Source of the DNA: Neonectria sp. B-13
Lineage: Eukaryota; Ascomycota; Sordariomycetes; Hypocreales; Nectriaceae
Reading direction: 5' to 3'
NCBI GenBank assembly: GCA_002682825.1
Contig: NOKP01000018.1
Location: 116,537 to 141,259, forward strand
Length of the DNA: 24,723 nt
Below the pieces are notes generated by a model, which saw only the letters and a program-made list of their open reading frames with translations, did not search any database and was not told where the DNA came from. Of this stretch, positions 1 through 9,500 are shown piece by piece. The position numbers were made by a program, and so were the translations under genes. How positions within the stretch are numbered: position 1 is the first letter of the stretch; every line of letters starts with the position of its first letter.

Positions 1-837
1 CTTTTTAGAAAGTTCTTAATATAAATATTTAATTTATAAGAAATATAATAAATAAAAATATTTTTATTTAGCTTAAAATCTATAAAAAATTATATAATAT
101 TCTTAATAATAATAGAAAGTTTAAAAAAAGAAATTCTTATATTATTTTTTATACTTTTTTCTATTAAATTATTATTTAAGTATATTAATAAAAGAATATC
201 TTAATTTAAGAATTATAACTTAAGCTTTATAATATAATAATTAATCTTATTTTATATTTATTAGAATAAGATTAATCTTTTAAAGATTTAATTAAAGAAT
301 CTTAAAAAAGAGAATTAAATTAAAATAAATAATTCCTTAAGAAGAATATAAAACTAAGAATCTAACTTTTAAATAAACTAAATATAAATATAATAATTAA
401 ATTCTTATTTAAATAGTTTAAAATATAAATATTAATATTTTAAAAAAATATAAAAACTTAAAAATATACTTTATAATTATTCTTTAAGAAAATTTTAATA
501 ACTAAAGGTTTTTTAATCTTTCTATTAATATTAATTATTTTATATATATAAAATCCTTTATAATAACTAATTAGAATATTCTTATTAATACTAATTATAA
601 ATATAAATAATTAAAGTATTTTTATTATTATATTATAAATTACTTTTTAAACTAATATTATAAATTAAAAAAGAATAAAGAATTTAATTATTATAGTTTT
701 AATTTAAAAATTAATATAACTTTAATAAAATAAAAAGAAATTATTCTTTTTTTTAAGTTTATTTAAAAAATAAAATTCCTTAAAAAAGTTAAAAAACTTA
801 TTATTATATAAATAAGAAAGTTCTTAAAGTTATTTAT
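1..837. repeat. AT-only relic left of X copy 1
   Basis: This stretch is almost entirely A and T, with scattered G and C mostly in AAG, CTT and similar contexts, and it is dense in stops in every frame on both strands. It reads as a repeat mutated to saturation by a RIP-like process. It is continuous with the sequence after 1915, because X copy 1 sits between two copies of the same 14-bp duplication. It may be the upstream part of the plus-strand Gypsy relic seen further right, but I cannot recognise a domain here. I see no gene or RNA. Confidence 0.5.
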
Positions 838-851
838 AATAAGATTTCTTA
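838..851. repeat. 14-bp target duplication of X copy 1 (left)
   Basis: AATAAGATTTCTTA occurs at 838-851 and again, identically, at 1902-1915, immediately outside the two ends of X copy 1. Neither neighbouring base extends the match. An exact 14-bp direct repeat flanking a dispersed element is best read as a target-site duplication, and it fixes both ends of X. Confidence 0.85.
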
Positions 852-1901
852 TACTATTAAAACTACTATTTAAACTACTATTTCTACTTATCTATAATTA
901 CACTAAATAGTTATATGTTTCCTTTGCTTAAGCTTAATAAAGGAATAGATCTTTAGATTTTAAACCTAATTATTGACTTTTGCCCCCTCTAGCTTCCTAG
1001 AACTCCTTCTACTAAATCCCTTTATACTTTATAGCTAATATTAAAGATAATCATAGGATTCCCTTAGTTTCTAATGTATTACTCCTTTAGCTATAGGTTA
1101 GTTAGAATAATATTATCTATTAACTATATAATCTATAAGGCATAAATAGGGTTATATAGCTTCTTAAGAAACTCTTTCTCTATAGTAATAATATTATTAT
1201 TCCTTTCTAGCTTTAAAGCTAGCCTCTTTAAAAAGAGCTATTCTATTATAATCCATTAAGTAGTTACTATATTAAGCTTTATTTCCTCTTATAATAGAAT
1301 ATTATAGCTAAAGATTACTAATTAGACTAACTCCTTAGGTCTAAAGTAGTTAATTATAGGCTATTTTATATACTTTAGATTAGACTTTTAAGCTATAATT
1401 TATAGTATAGAAATAAAGCTTAGATATTCTTTTAATTTAATATATAGATTATATAAGAGCTTATATATATAGCTTAGTAAGGGCTTATTAGACTATAGTA
1501 TAATTCAGATAGAAGCAGTTATCTTATATAATTAGTAGTATAATTATTATATTATTTAGAAGGTTAAATAGAATGTAAAGAGGTAACCTAGAAAGTGTAA
1601 AGGCTGGGCTTTTATCCTAAGGGGTTTTAGCCTTTTCTAAGGTCTAGCTTTTCTAAGATCTAGCTTTTCTAAGATCTAGCTTTTCTAAGATCTAACTTTT
1701 CTAAGATCTAGCTTTTCTAGCTGATTAGGGCAGTAAAACTTATACTTTAACTTTATAGTAGAAACTTTTATCTCCTTGAGTTATTATTGCCTTAGGCTTA
1801 GATATTAAGCCTATTATACTATTATTTTTTCTATTTTCTTTTATACTATTTAACCTTTAGCCTCTTCTCTAGGTATATACTACTAAGGACTATTATATCT
1901 A
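852..1901 (-). mobile_element. Unclassified element X, copy 1
   Basis: This 1.05-kb element aligns along its length with 12477-13409 and 16298-17529. The left end reads TACTATTAAAACTACTATTT and the right end reads GGACTATTATATCTA. Strand is given for the direction of the decayed reading frame, which is visible in copy 2. Compared with copy 2, this copy shows pervasive C-to-T and G-to-A changes, so it is RIP-damaged. It keeps about 72 bp (near 1090-1165) that copy 2 has lost. There are no terminal inverted repeats. It is flanked by an exact 14-bp duplication, which argues against an LTR (4-6 bp) and against common cut-and-paste families. Duplications of this length fit target-primed reverse transcription better, but I see no poly(A) tail or reverse transcriptase. 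Confidence 0.8.
1639..1718. repeat. 16-bp minisatellite, five units (X copy 1)
   Basis: There are five head-to-tail 16-bp units of the form AAGATCTAGCTTTTCT. The first has AAGG and the fourth has CTAAC, and otherwise they are identical. The same array has three units in X copy 2 (13179-13226) and four in X copy 3 (17113-17176), so its length varies from copy to copy. Confidence 0.9.
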
Positions 1902-1915
1902 AATAAGATTTCTTA

Positions 1916-3175
1916 ATAAATTAATATTTAGATTTATTATTTAAAATTAAAAGTTTAATTAAAAAGAATAAGATTTAATAATTAACTTTATAAAAAGAAA
2001 TTCAAACTTTTTATTTAAAGATATAATTATTAATAGAACTAATAGAAAAATAAAACTTTCTAAAGAGAATTCTTTAATTAATAGAATAATAAAGTTTAAT
2101 ATTCTTTTAATTAATAAAAATAATTATAATAAATTTATTAGAATCTTAAATAATAATAATACTTTTAATATAATTATAATAAAAAAATAAAAAATAAATA
2201 AAAAGTTAAAAAAAGTTAAATAAAATTAGTCTATTTTTATAATAATTTTAAAAATTCTTAAATAAATAAATCTAAAAGATTAAAAGATAATTAAAATTAT
2301 TATAAAGAATAAATTTAAAAGTAATTTTTATTTAATCTTATAATAACTTTTAATTTACTTTAAAAAACTATTTAATAATAAATAATAATTTAATAATAAA
2401 AATCTTTTATAGAAAAAAGATAAAGAAATTTAATTTAAAAGTATTAAATAAAATAATTATATAAATTAATCTAATCTTAATTTAATCTTAAAATAATAAG
2501 ATATTCTTATTATATTAAAATCTTTTAAGATAATAAATAAAACTTAAGAACTTTAATAATTATACTTAGAAAACTATTATTAATATAAAAATAAATAAAA
2601 AAATTATTTTTAATAATATTATTAAGATTAATAAGCTTAATATTTAATCTATTAAAATTAAAATTATTTTCTTTTTAAAGAATTATATTATAATAATTAA
2701 AATAATTAAAATTAAAGTTTATTTAAATAATACTTTTATTAATTAAAATATATATATAGTTTTAATTTTTATATTATTAATTTCTTTTATTTTAAAAATA
2801 CTTTTTATTAAAAATATTAAAATTATTTTTAATTATATAATTATTTTAAAAAAAATATTAATAAATTATTAATTAAAGAATATTAAGATTATATTTCTAA
2901 TTATAAAATAAATTAAATAAAAATACTTAATTATTATTTAAAAAGTATTAAAAAATCTTATTAAGTAAAAGAATTTCTTTTAAATTAAAAAGAATAAATA
3001 TTTATAATTTAAAGAAAAATAATATTAAGTATTTTATAAAATATATTAATAAAAATAAAATTTAAAAAATCTTTAAAATTATTCTTAAAGATTAAATAAA
3101 AAGTCTTTTTAATAATAATTAAAATAAAAAAAGTATAATAATTAAAATTAAAAATTAATTATAAAATATAATAAT
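1916..3175. repeat. AT-only relic between X copy 1 and element Y
   Basis: This is the continuation of the sequence that X copy 1 interrupted. It is nearly pure A and T. The plus-strand translation is rich in I, K, N, F, L and Y and is broken by TAA/TAG throughout. Because it lies upstream of, and on the same strand as, the Gypsy polyprotein relic, it may be its gag/protease portion, but no motif is secure. No intact ORF or RNA gene is visible. Confidence 0.4.
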
Positions 3176-4190
3176 ATAAATCCCTTTATAAGGGAATCTA
3201 ATATATAATAATTATTATATTATATATTAATTTCTTTATTTTAAGCTTAGTTAGTTTTAAAGTTCTTTATTAACCTTTATATTTAACCTAAACCTATTTA
3301 CCTTTTCTATTCAATCTAAGTTTTTCCTTAATCCTATATAATCCTACCCTTATTAGTCCTTATGTTTCCCCCCGATTTTATAATGCACTAGCTAGCTATC
3401 TGCACTAGCTCTATATACTCTAGCAGCTCTTAGAACCATAAAGCATATTTATCTCTAGTTAATTTATTAATAATAGCTTTATTCTAGTATAACCTAGCTT
3501 TTAATCTTCTAATAAGCTTTTTAAGAAACTCCTTTTTCTCTCTAATAAAGCTAATATTATTAACTTTAGTACCTTTATCATTTAGGAATAAATAGTAGCT
3601 AAATATAGCTAGATATATCATTTGGATAATACTAATTACTATACAATTAGACTTAAAGCTACTAAGATTGTAGATTTTAGCCTAGTAAAACTACTACTTA
3701 TACTTAGTAGGCTTAATCTCTCTATCTAAAGAGTAATAATATCTTATTTTATATACCTTATAGTTCTATTTCTTACTATTAGGTTATAAGATATAGTAGA
3801 TAATAGTAGAATGTATTATAATTATATTATACTATATTATAATGTATTAAGAAAGAGGGAAAAAGGCTAGTTAGACTTATTAGCTTAATAAGAGATAGTT
3901 ATTTATATATATTATAGTTTAGAATAAGCTTTTTATAAATTGAATATTAAGGTTAAAGAGAGAGATATAGATAGATTATAAAAATAAGCTTAAAGTATAA
4001 TATTAATATAAACTATATTACTAGGAAAGCTTATTATATTTAAGTTATTAAGATTAATAGTACTAAGTATAATATCTTATTATATTAACTATTATATATT
4101 ATTTACTATATTATCTTAATCTATTAAATAATATTAACTAAGGCTAAGATTACTATAAATAATAATATAAATTAATATAATATATAAAAA
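3176..4190 (-). mobile_element. Unclassified relic Y (about 1 kb)
   Basis: This block is visibly less AT-saturated than both flanks. It keeps stretches such as TGTTTCCCCCCGATTT near 3364, several CpA dinucleotides, and a decayed minus-strand reading frame. It therefore has a different history from its surroundings and is probably an insertion in the Gypsy relic. The ends are guessed from the change in composition; I found no terminal repeats or duplication. It does not align with X, although both carry a short minus-strand frame with a KEFLKKL stretch. Confidence 0.4.
3346..3740 (-). pseudogene. Decayed reading frame in element Y, unrecognised
   Basis: One minus-strand frame can be followed from about 3740 (DREIKPTKYK) to about 3346 (KSGGNIRTNKG). 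It contains roughly 130 codons interrupted by several TAG/TAA codons, most of which could derive from CAG or CAA by C-to-T change. The segment EKKEFLKKL is charged and probably helical. I do not recognise the family. The start is not defined, since no clear ATG context survives. That this was once protein-coding is an inference from the run of plausible codons between stops. Confidence 0.35.
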
Positions 4191-5199
4191 AAAAAAAAGA
4201 AATTAAAAAGAATTTAAAATATAATTTATTTTATTTTAATTATGTTATATTTAAATTCTTAAAAATTAAAAAAAACTTTAAATTCTTTAAAGAAAAACTA
4301 AAAATAATTATAAATTAAATAAAAAATACTTTTAAAAATATAAAAAGAAATATTTTTTATTAAATTCTTTTTAATTATAAAAAAGCTTTATTTTAAATCT
4401 TTAAGAAAAAAAAGAAAATTAATCTAAAGATTATATTATTTTAAATTATTAAAATTATATTTTATATTACTTAATATTATAATAATATAATAATTTCTTA
4501 TAAGATTAAAAAAAGAATTATTAATTTTCTAAAAATCTAATTAAAAAATAAACTTATTAAAAATAATTATATTTTTTATAAAAATTATTAAATATTTATA
4601 ATTAAAAAAATTAAAAAACTATATTTTATTAATTTAATAAAATAATATAATATTTATATTATTAAGAATAATATAATCTTTTTAAGAATAAATAATTTCT
4701 TAATTAAATTTAAAATATATAAAATTCTTTTTATATTAAACTTTTTTTTAAAATATAATTAAATAAAATTAATAATAAAAAATAAAGATTTTATAATTTT
4801 TAATATATTAATAAATTTAATAAGATTATATTTATTATTATAATATATTATAAACTTAATAATTTAATTTATTAAAATTATAATAAAGATTTTTTTTAAT
4901 TTACTTATAAATAAAATTAAAACTTTTTTATATAATATTAATATTAAAAAACTAAAAACTAATTATAATAAAAAAAAAGTTTTTCTTAATATAAAAAGAT
5001 TTATTTTAAAGTATTTTATTAATTTTAATATTATTCTAATTAATATGAAGTTAATTAATTATATAGTTATTATTAAAAAATTAATCTAATATTAAAAGAT
5101 TATTTTTATTATAAAATATCTTTATAATATAAATAAAAAGAAATTAATAAAAAAGAAGATTATTAAGATTATTAAATAAATAAATTATAAAATCTTAAT

Positions 5200-5800
5200 T
5201 AAAATAAAAGTATTTTTTAATATTATTAATTATTATAGAATTTAAATTAAAAATTATATTTAAATTATATAACTTTTTATTAAGTTATTAAAAAAAATTT
5301 TTACTTAAGATTAAAATAAGAATTAATAAATTATAATAATAATATTAAAAGAAAAGATTATATTAATTTTTATTTTTATAATCTTTAATCTTTTAAAAGA
5401 AATTAAAAAAACTATTTTAATAATTAATATAAATATTTTAAATTAAAAAGCTATTTTAATATAAATTACTTAAAAGAAATATTATTTTATAAGATTTAAA
5501 TTAAAAATCTAAATAAATATTAAGAAAAAATATAATATAATTAAATTAAAATATAAAAAAGCTTTTTATATAATATAATATTTATATATATATATTTATA
5601 TTTATTTATTTATTTTAAAAATAGACTTTAAAGTATTAATTAATTAATTAAATAATTAATTAAATAATATATTAAAAACTATAATTATTAAATAATTTAA
5701 TTATTTATTACTTTTTAACTTTATAATTAAGTATATTTTAGAAAAAAAGAATATAATTATAAATAGTTTATTAAAAATAAATTAAAAACTTTTTAATTTA
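5200..5800 (+). pseudogene. RNase H region of the plus-strand Gypsy relic
   Basis: Following the plus strand from the NYYR connection motif (about 5225-5240), the translation gives segments that fit the Gypsy RNase H region in order. These include a KKYNIIKLKYKKAFY stretch near 5525-5570, where most elements have the 'E-K-E-L/Y-LA' helix, and a FILKIDFKVL stretch near 5610-5640, where 'F-x-V-x-TDH' is expected. The TDH-like aspartate context is altered and many stops intervene. The assignment rests on spacing and order, not on intact catalytic residues. Confidence 0.5.
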
Positions 5801-6449
5801 TTAAATTAAAAAACTAAAATAAATATTAAAAATAAGATTAATATTTATTTTAATTTTATTCTTTTTAAACTAAAAAATAATATTTTTATAAATAATTATA
5901 AAAAAGAATAATGTATTTTAATTAATTACTTAATATTTTTATAAAGATTTAAAAATATATTAATAAAGAACTTTAAAAAACTAAGAATAAAAATAATATA
6001 ATTCTTTATTAAAAAAATTTAAATTTAAAAAAAAAAACTAAAAACCAAATTTAATTTTATATTAATTATTAATAATAATAATCTTTAAAAGTATTTTATA
6101 ATTTTATTTTAATATTACTTTTAATAAAGCTTTAAATATTCTTTAAAAATAATTATTTAAAAATATTTAATCTATTAAGAATATATAATATAATAAATAA
6201 TTAAATAGATTAAGCTTATTATTTCTTAATATTTAATAATAAAGATTTATATTAATAAATAATATTTACTTTTTAATAAAAAAATAAAGTTCTTATTAAA
6301 AGCTAAATATAATTTAATAGAATAAATAAAAACTATAACTATTAATAATCTTATAATTATTAATATTAAAAGATTTATAAAAAGGATTATTTATTATTAT
6401 AGAATATTAATAAAGATTATTATTAATAATAAAAAAGAACTTATTAAAA

Positions 6450-7100
6450 GAATTATTAATAAGCTAAAAGACTTAAATATTAAGATATTTAAAATCTCTT
6501 TTTATAATTCTAAGTTTAATAGGCTAATTAAAGTAGAATATATATTTATAATTAATTACTTTAAAAAGCTTAAAATACTAAAGAAATAAATAGATTTAAT
6601 TAATTTAGTTTTTCTTATAAATAGATTAATAATCTAAGGATTATATAATTATTCTTTCTTTTAGCTTCTTTATAACTAAGAACTTATTCTTTCTCTTAAG
6701 ATTAAAATTCTAACTTAAAGATTTATTAATTAGAATAATATTAAGAATAAGAAAGATAAGATTCTAATTAAAATATAAATTCTAAAGAGATATAAAGAGA
6801 ATATTAAAGCTATTTAAGTAAAGATTAAAGAATATTAATAGACCTTAGCTAAAAAGATTAATAAGTTAAATACTTTTAAGCTAAGAAAGATATTCTTACT
6901 ATTAGGTAATTTAGTCCTTTAGTATAATATATAAAACTATAATAATCTCTCTTTAGCTATAAAGCTTAAGCTAAGATAGAAAGAACCTTATAGGGTTTAT
7001 AAAGCTCTTATAGAAACTAGGACTTATAAGCTTAAAACTCTTACTAAAATTAAGCTTTTAAGAACCTATTATAAAGACTAATTAAAGGCTTTTTAAAAGG
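6450..7100 (+). pseudogene. Integrase end of the plus-strand Gypsy relic
   Basis: At about 6490-6560 the translation gives SFYNSKFNRLIK, matching the 'PYHPQ-NG-VER' block of Gypsy integrases. At 6896-7090 it gives LLLGNLVL, then KEPYRVYKALIETRTYKLK and LLRTYYKD. These match the C-terminal module of fungal Gypsy integrases ('GDLVL', 'W-GPY-V', 'GTY-L', 'LR-TY--D-LK-F'). Stops sit where tryptophan or glutamine is expected, as RIP would produce. This module places the end of the polyprotein about 170 bp before the LTR at 7266. Confidence 0.7.
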
Positions 7101-7293
7101 ATAATTAAGGCTAGTAGATAAGCCCTAATAATAAAGAAATAATAGGACTACTATCTAATAATAAAAATAAAGAATTTAATAAAGAAGTATTTTATAATAT
7201 ATCTTATAAGCTAAGTAAAATAAATTCCTTATCTAATAACTCTAAGCTAGAGCTTATTATCTAACTGTAATAAGAGTATCTTTAGGATATATA

Positions 7294-7301
7294 GTTAGGT
7301 A
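7294..7301. repeat. 8-bp target duplication of hAT1 (left)
   Basis: GTTAGGTA at 7294-7301 is repeated exactly at 12035-12042, abutting the CAGGGTTGTGA terminus on both sides. The uninterrupted LTR at 19879-20075 has a single ATTAGGTA at the matching place. Eight base pairs is the hallmark duplication of hAT transposons. Confidence 0.95.
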
Positions 7302-7325
7302 CAGGGTTGTGATTTTAGTTAGTTA
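7302..7325. repeat. hAT1 terminal inverted repeat (left)
   Basis: The sequence starts CAGGGTTGTGATTTTAGTTA. It pairs with the reverse complement of the right end (12011-12034), which starts CAGGGTTGTGAAATTAGTTA; only two positions differ in the first 20. Confidence 0.9.
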
Positions 7326-7530
7326 GTAATTACTAATTACTAAAAGTTTTAGTAATTAGTAATTACTAACTAATTCATTTTAGTAATTAGTTAATAACTC
7401 CTCTGACTATTACTAACTAATTTATTTTAGTAATTAGTTAGTAATTAACTAAAACTTTTAGTAATTAGTTAGTAAAATTACTAACTAAAATTTTAGTAAT
7501 TAGTACTTAATTTAGTAATTATAATAGTAT
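7326..7530. repeat. hAT1 left subterminal repeat cluster
   Basis: This segment holds overlapping copies of TTAGTAATTAGTTAGTAATTA and its complement, separated by short spacers. Similar clustering occurs at the right end (about 11820-12010). hAT transposases bind short subterminal repeats, so these are candidate binding sites, inferred from position and repetition. Confidence 0.6.
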
Positions 7531-8814
7531 AGAATTAAATTAAGATCTTATTTATAAAACTAATTAATATAAGTTATATAGAATATTAATTTAATTCTTA
7601 ACTATATAATAAATCTAATATAAAGAATTTTAAAAAGCTTAATTTAATAGTATATAAAATTAAAATTAAATGCCTAACTAATCTTCTATTTCTATTTCTT
7701 CCTTATTTTCTTCTTCTTCTTCCTTCTTTAAATCATTAAAGGTCTTATTCCAGCTTTTTAGTAAAATAAGCTGCCTAACTGTATTAGGTAATAGCCCATT
7801 TCTTGATTTAGTAATAATATTATTACCAATTGAAAAGGTGCTTTCAATAGCAGCAGAAGTAGCTGGAATAGCTAAATAGCGTCTAGCTAATATAGCTAAA
7901 TTAGGAAATCGAATTGAATTATTTCTCCAATATTCTAGTATGTTAGTCTATTTAAAAAGGGTTAGCTAGTTAATTAATTAAATAGTAGTTAGAGTAAGTA
8001 GACTAACCTTTTTAGGTAAGACTACCTCATTTATATAAGTAATATATTCCTCTTCCTTAGGAATATCACTTATATAAAATTCATTTTTAGACCCTTCATT
8101 AGAAGATAATTTATCTTCTAGAATAGGATCTTGACCTAATTCATCAAAAGATAGATTAGGCTCTATTGGTTGATGAAAGTCTCCTCTTTCTAGCTTAATT
8201 CTATTAAGTAATTAGTAAATAGATAAAATAGATAAAATAGATAAAAAACTTACTTTTGATAATCAGGCTTAAATAGGCTAATTATATCCTGACTAATAGA
8301 AGGATAAAATGCTAATAAGTTATTATCTTTAAAATGCATTAATTTAAACCTAGGGTCTAAAATAATACTATAAAGATAAGGCTTAAAGCTATTTATATTT
8401 CTATTAGTAAGCTGACGAGGGAAATATTTCTCAAGCTTATTTAAGCCAGCTTCAATAGCTTGAGAGAGCTTTAAATAAGCTTCAGCCTAATTAAAAGGTT
8501 ATTTAATAATATACTAATTAAAATACAAAAGGAAAGGCTTACTAATTGGGTCTTTTTACCACTATAGCTAATAAAAGCCTTATTTAAACCTTCTAGCTTA
8601 TTATAAATTTGATACATAAATAATAAGCCTTTAGGCATAGTAGTATAAAATTGACCTTATAGTCTAGTTGAAGGCTTTACAAAGACTTCAAATAGTCTTT
8701 TAATATCAACTAGAAAGGCCCACTCATAATCAGATAAAAAGACCCACTTTCAACCATTAGTATTTTTAAGCTTATAAAAATAGGAAATAACTAACCTCTT
8801 TAAATTCCTTATTA

Positions 8815-8822
8815 ATAGTATT
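8815..8822. repeat. 8-bp target duplication of the MITE (left)
   Basis: ATAGTATT at 8815-8822 is repeated exactly at 9501-9508, directly outside the CAGGGTTG and CAACCCTG termini. Removing the MITE and one copy restores an open exon 8. The same exon in hAT2 (23918-24027) lacks the insertion. Confidence 0.95.
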
Positions 8823-9500
8823 CAGGGTTGTGAAATTAGTTAGTCCATTTTGGACTAACTAAATACTAATTGAAATTAGTTAGTATTTAGTTAGTATTTA
8901 GTCCAAAGAATTAGTATTAGTACAGGCCTGTACTAACTAATTAGAAATTAGTATTTAGTTAGTACTTAGTCCAGGAAATTAGTACTAGTATTAGTATAGG
9001 CCTGTACTAACTAAATACTAATTAGCTTAATTTAATAATTTAAATTAAGCTATAAAAATACTATTAAAATAAAGCTTAATTTAAAACTGATATTAAGCTA
9101 TAGATAGATTTTCTATATAAATATTCTTATAAAGAATTTAATTTAAAACATATATTTATATTTTAAAATAGCATATATTTAATTCTTTAAAATAGCTATT
9201 ATATTTTTTATAATAAAGAAATAGACTAAATAAAATAGCTAAGATAACTATATTTAATAAAGTATTAAATAATTAGCTTTTAACTTTATAAAAGCCCCAC
9301 TTTAATTGGAATTAGTACAAGTTGTACTAGTAAATTAGTTAGTATTAGTACAGGCTTGTACTAACTAAATACTAATTTAAATTAGTTAGTATTAGTATTG
9401 GCCTATACTAACTAAATACTAATTGTAATTAGTATGTACTAACTAAGTACTAAGAAAATTAGTATTTAGTTAGTCCGGACTAACTAATTTCACAACCCTG
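8823..9500. mobile_element. Non-autonomous hAT MITE in the transposase gene
   Basis: This 678-bp element has perfect terminal inverted repeats of at least 24 bp starting CAGGGTTGTGAAATTAGTTA. It carries no coding potential and has an 8-bp target duplication. The ends contain many copies of TTAGTATTTAGTTAGTA-like units and four near-palindromes of the form AGTACAGGCCTGTACT (8919-8934, 8993-9008, 9347-9362, 9394-9409). The centre is AT-rich filler. The termini resemble hAT2 (TAGGGTTGTGAAAT, then GTCCGGAC) more than the hAT1 left end, so a transposase of the hAT2 type probably moved it. It lies in exon 8 and would disrupt hAT1 transposase on its own. Confidence 0.93.

Larger units (their letters stand above)
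4191..7265 (+). mobile_element. Ty3/Gypsy retrotransposon relic, plus strand
   Basis: The plus-strand translation keeps the order of a Gypsy polyprotein despite dozens of stops. A reverse transcriptase C-terminus/connection region is possible near 4950-5260, where NYYR occurs in the usual connection position. An RNase H-like segment lies near 5300-5800, and an integrase core and C-terminal module lie at about 6450-7090. The 5' part is so mutated that its start is unknown; it may extend left through 1-3175 if X copy 1 and Y are insertions. Its 3' end abuts the LTR starting at 7266, and no clear polypurine tract remains. It is non-functional. Confidence 0.65.

Noticed and set aside
1639..1718. 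A CRISPR-like array from the regularly spaced 16-bp units
   Set aside because: The units are directly adjacent without spacers, and the setting is a eukaryotic transposon.
1..3175. A centromere core or replication origin, suggested by extreme AT content
   Set aside because: Extreme AT here is explained by RIP on repeats. There is no defined origin motif I could support, and short AT matches to an ARS-like consensus would occur by chance.
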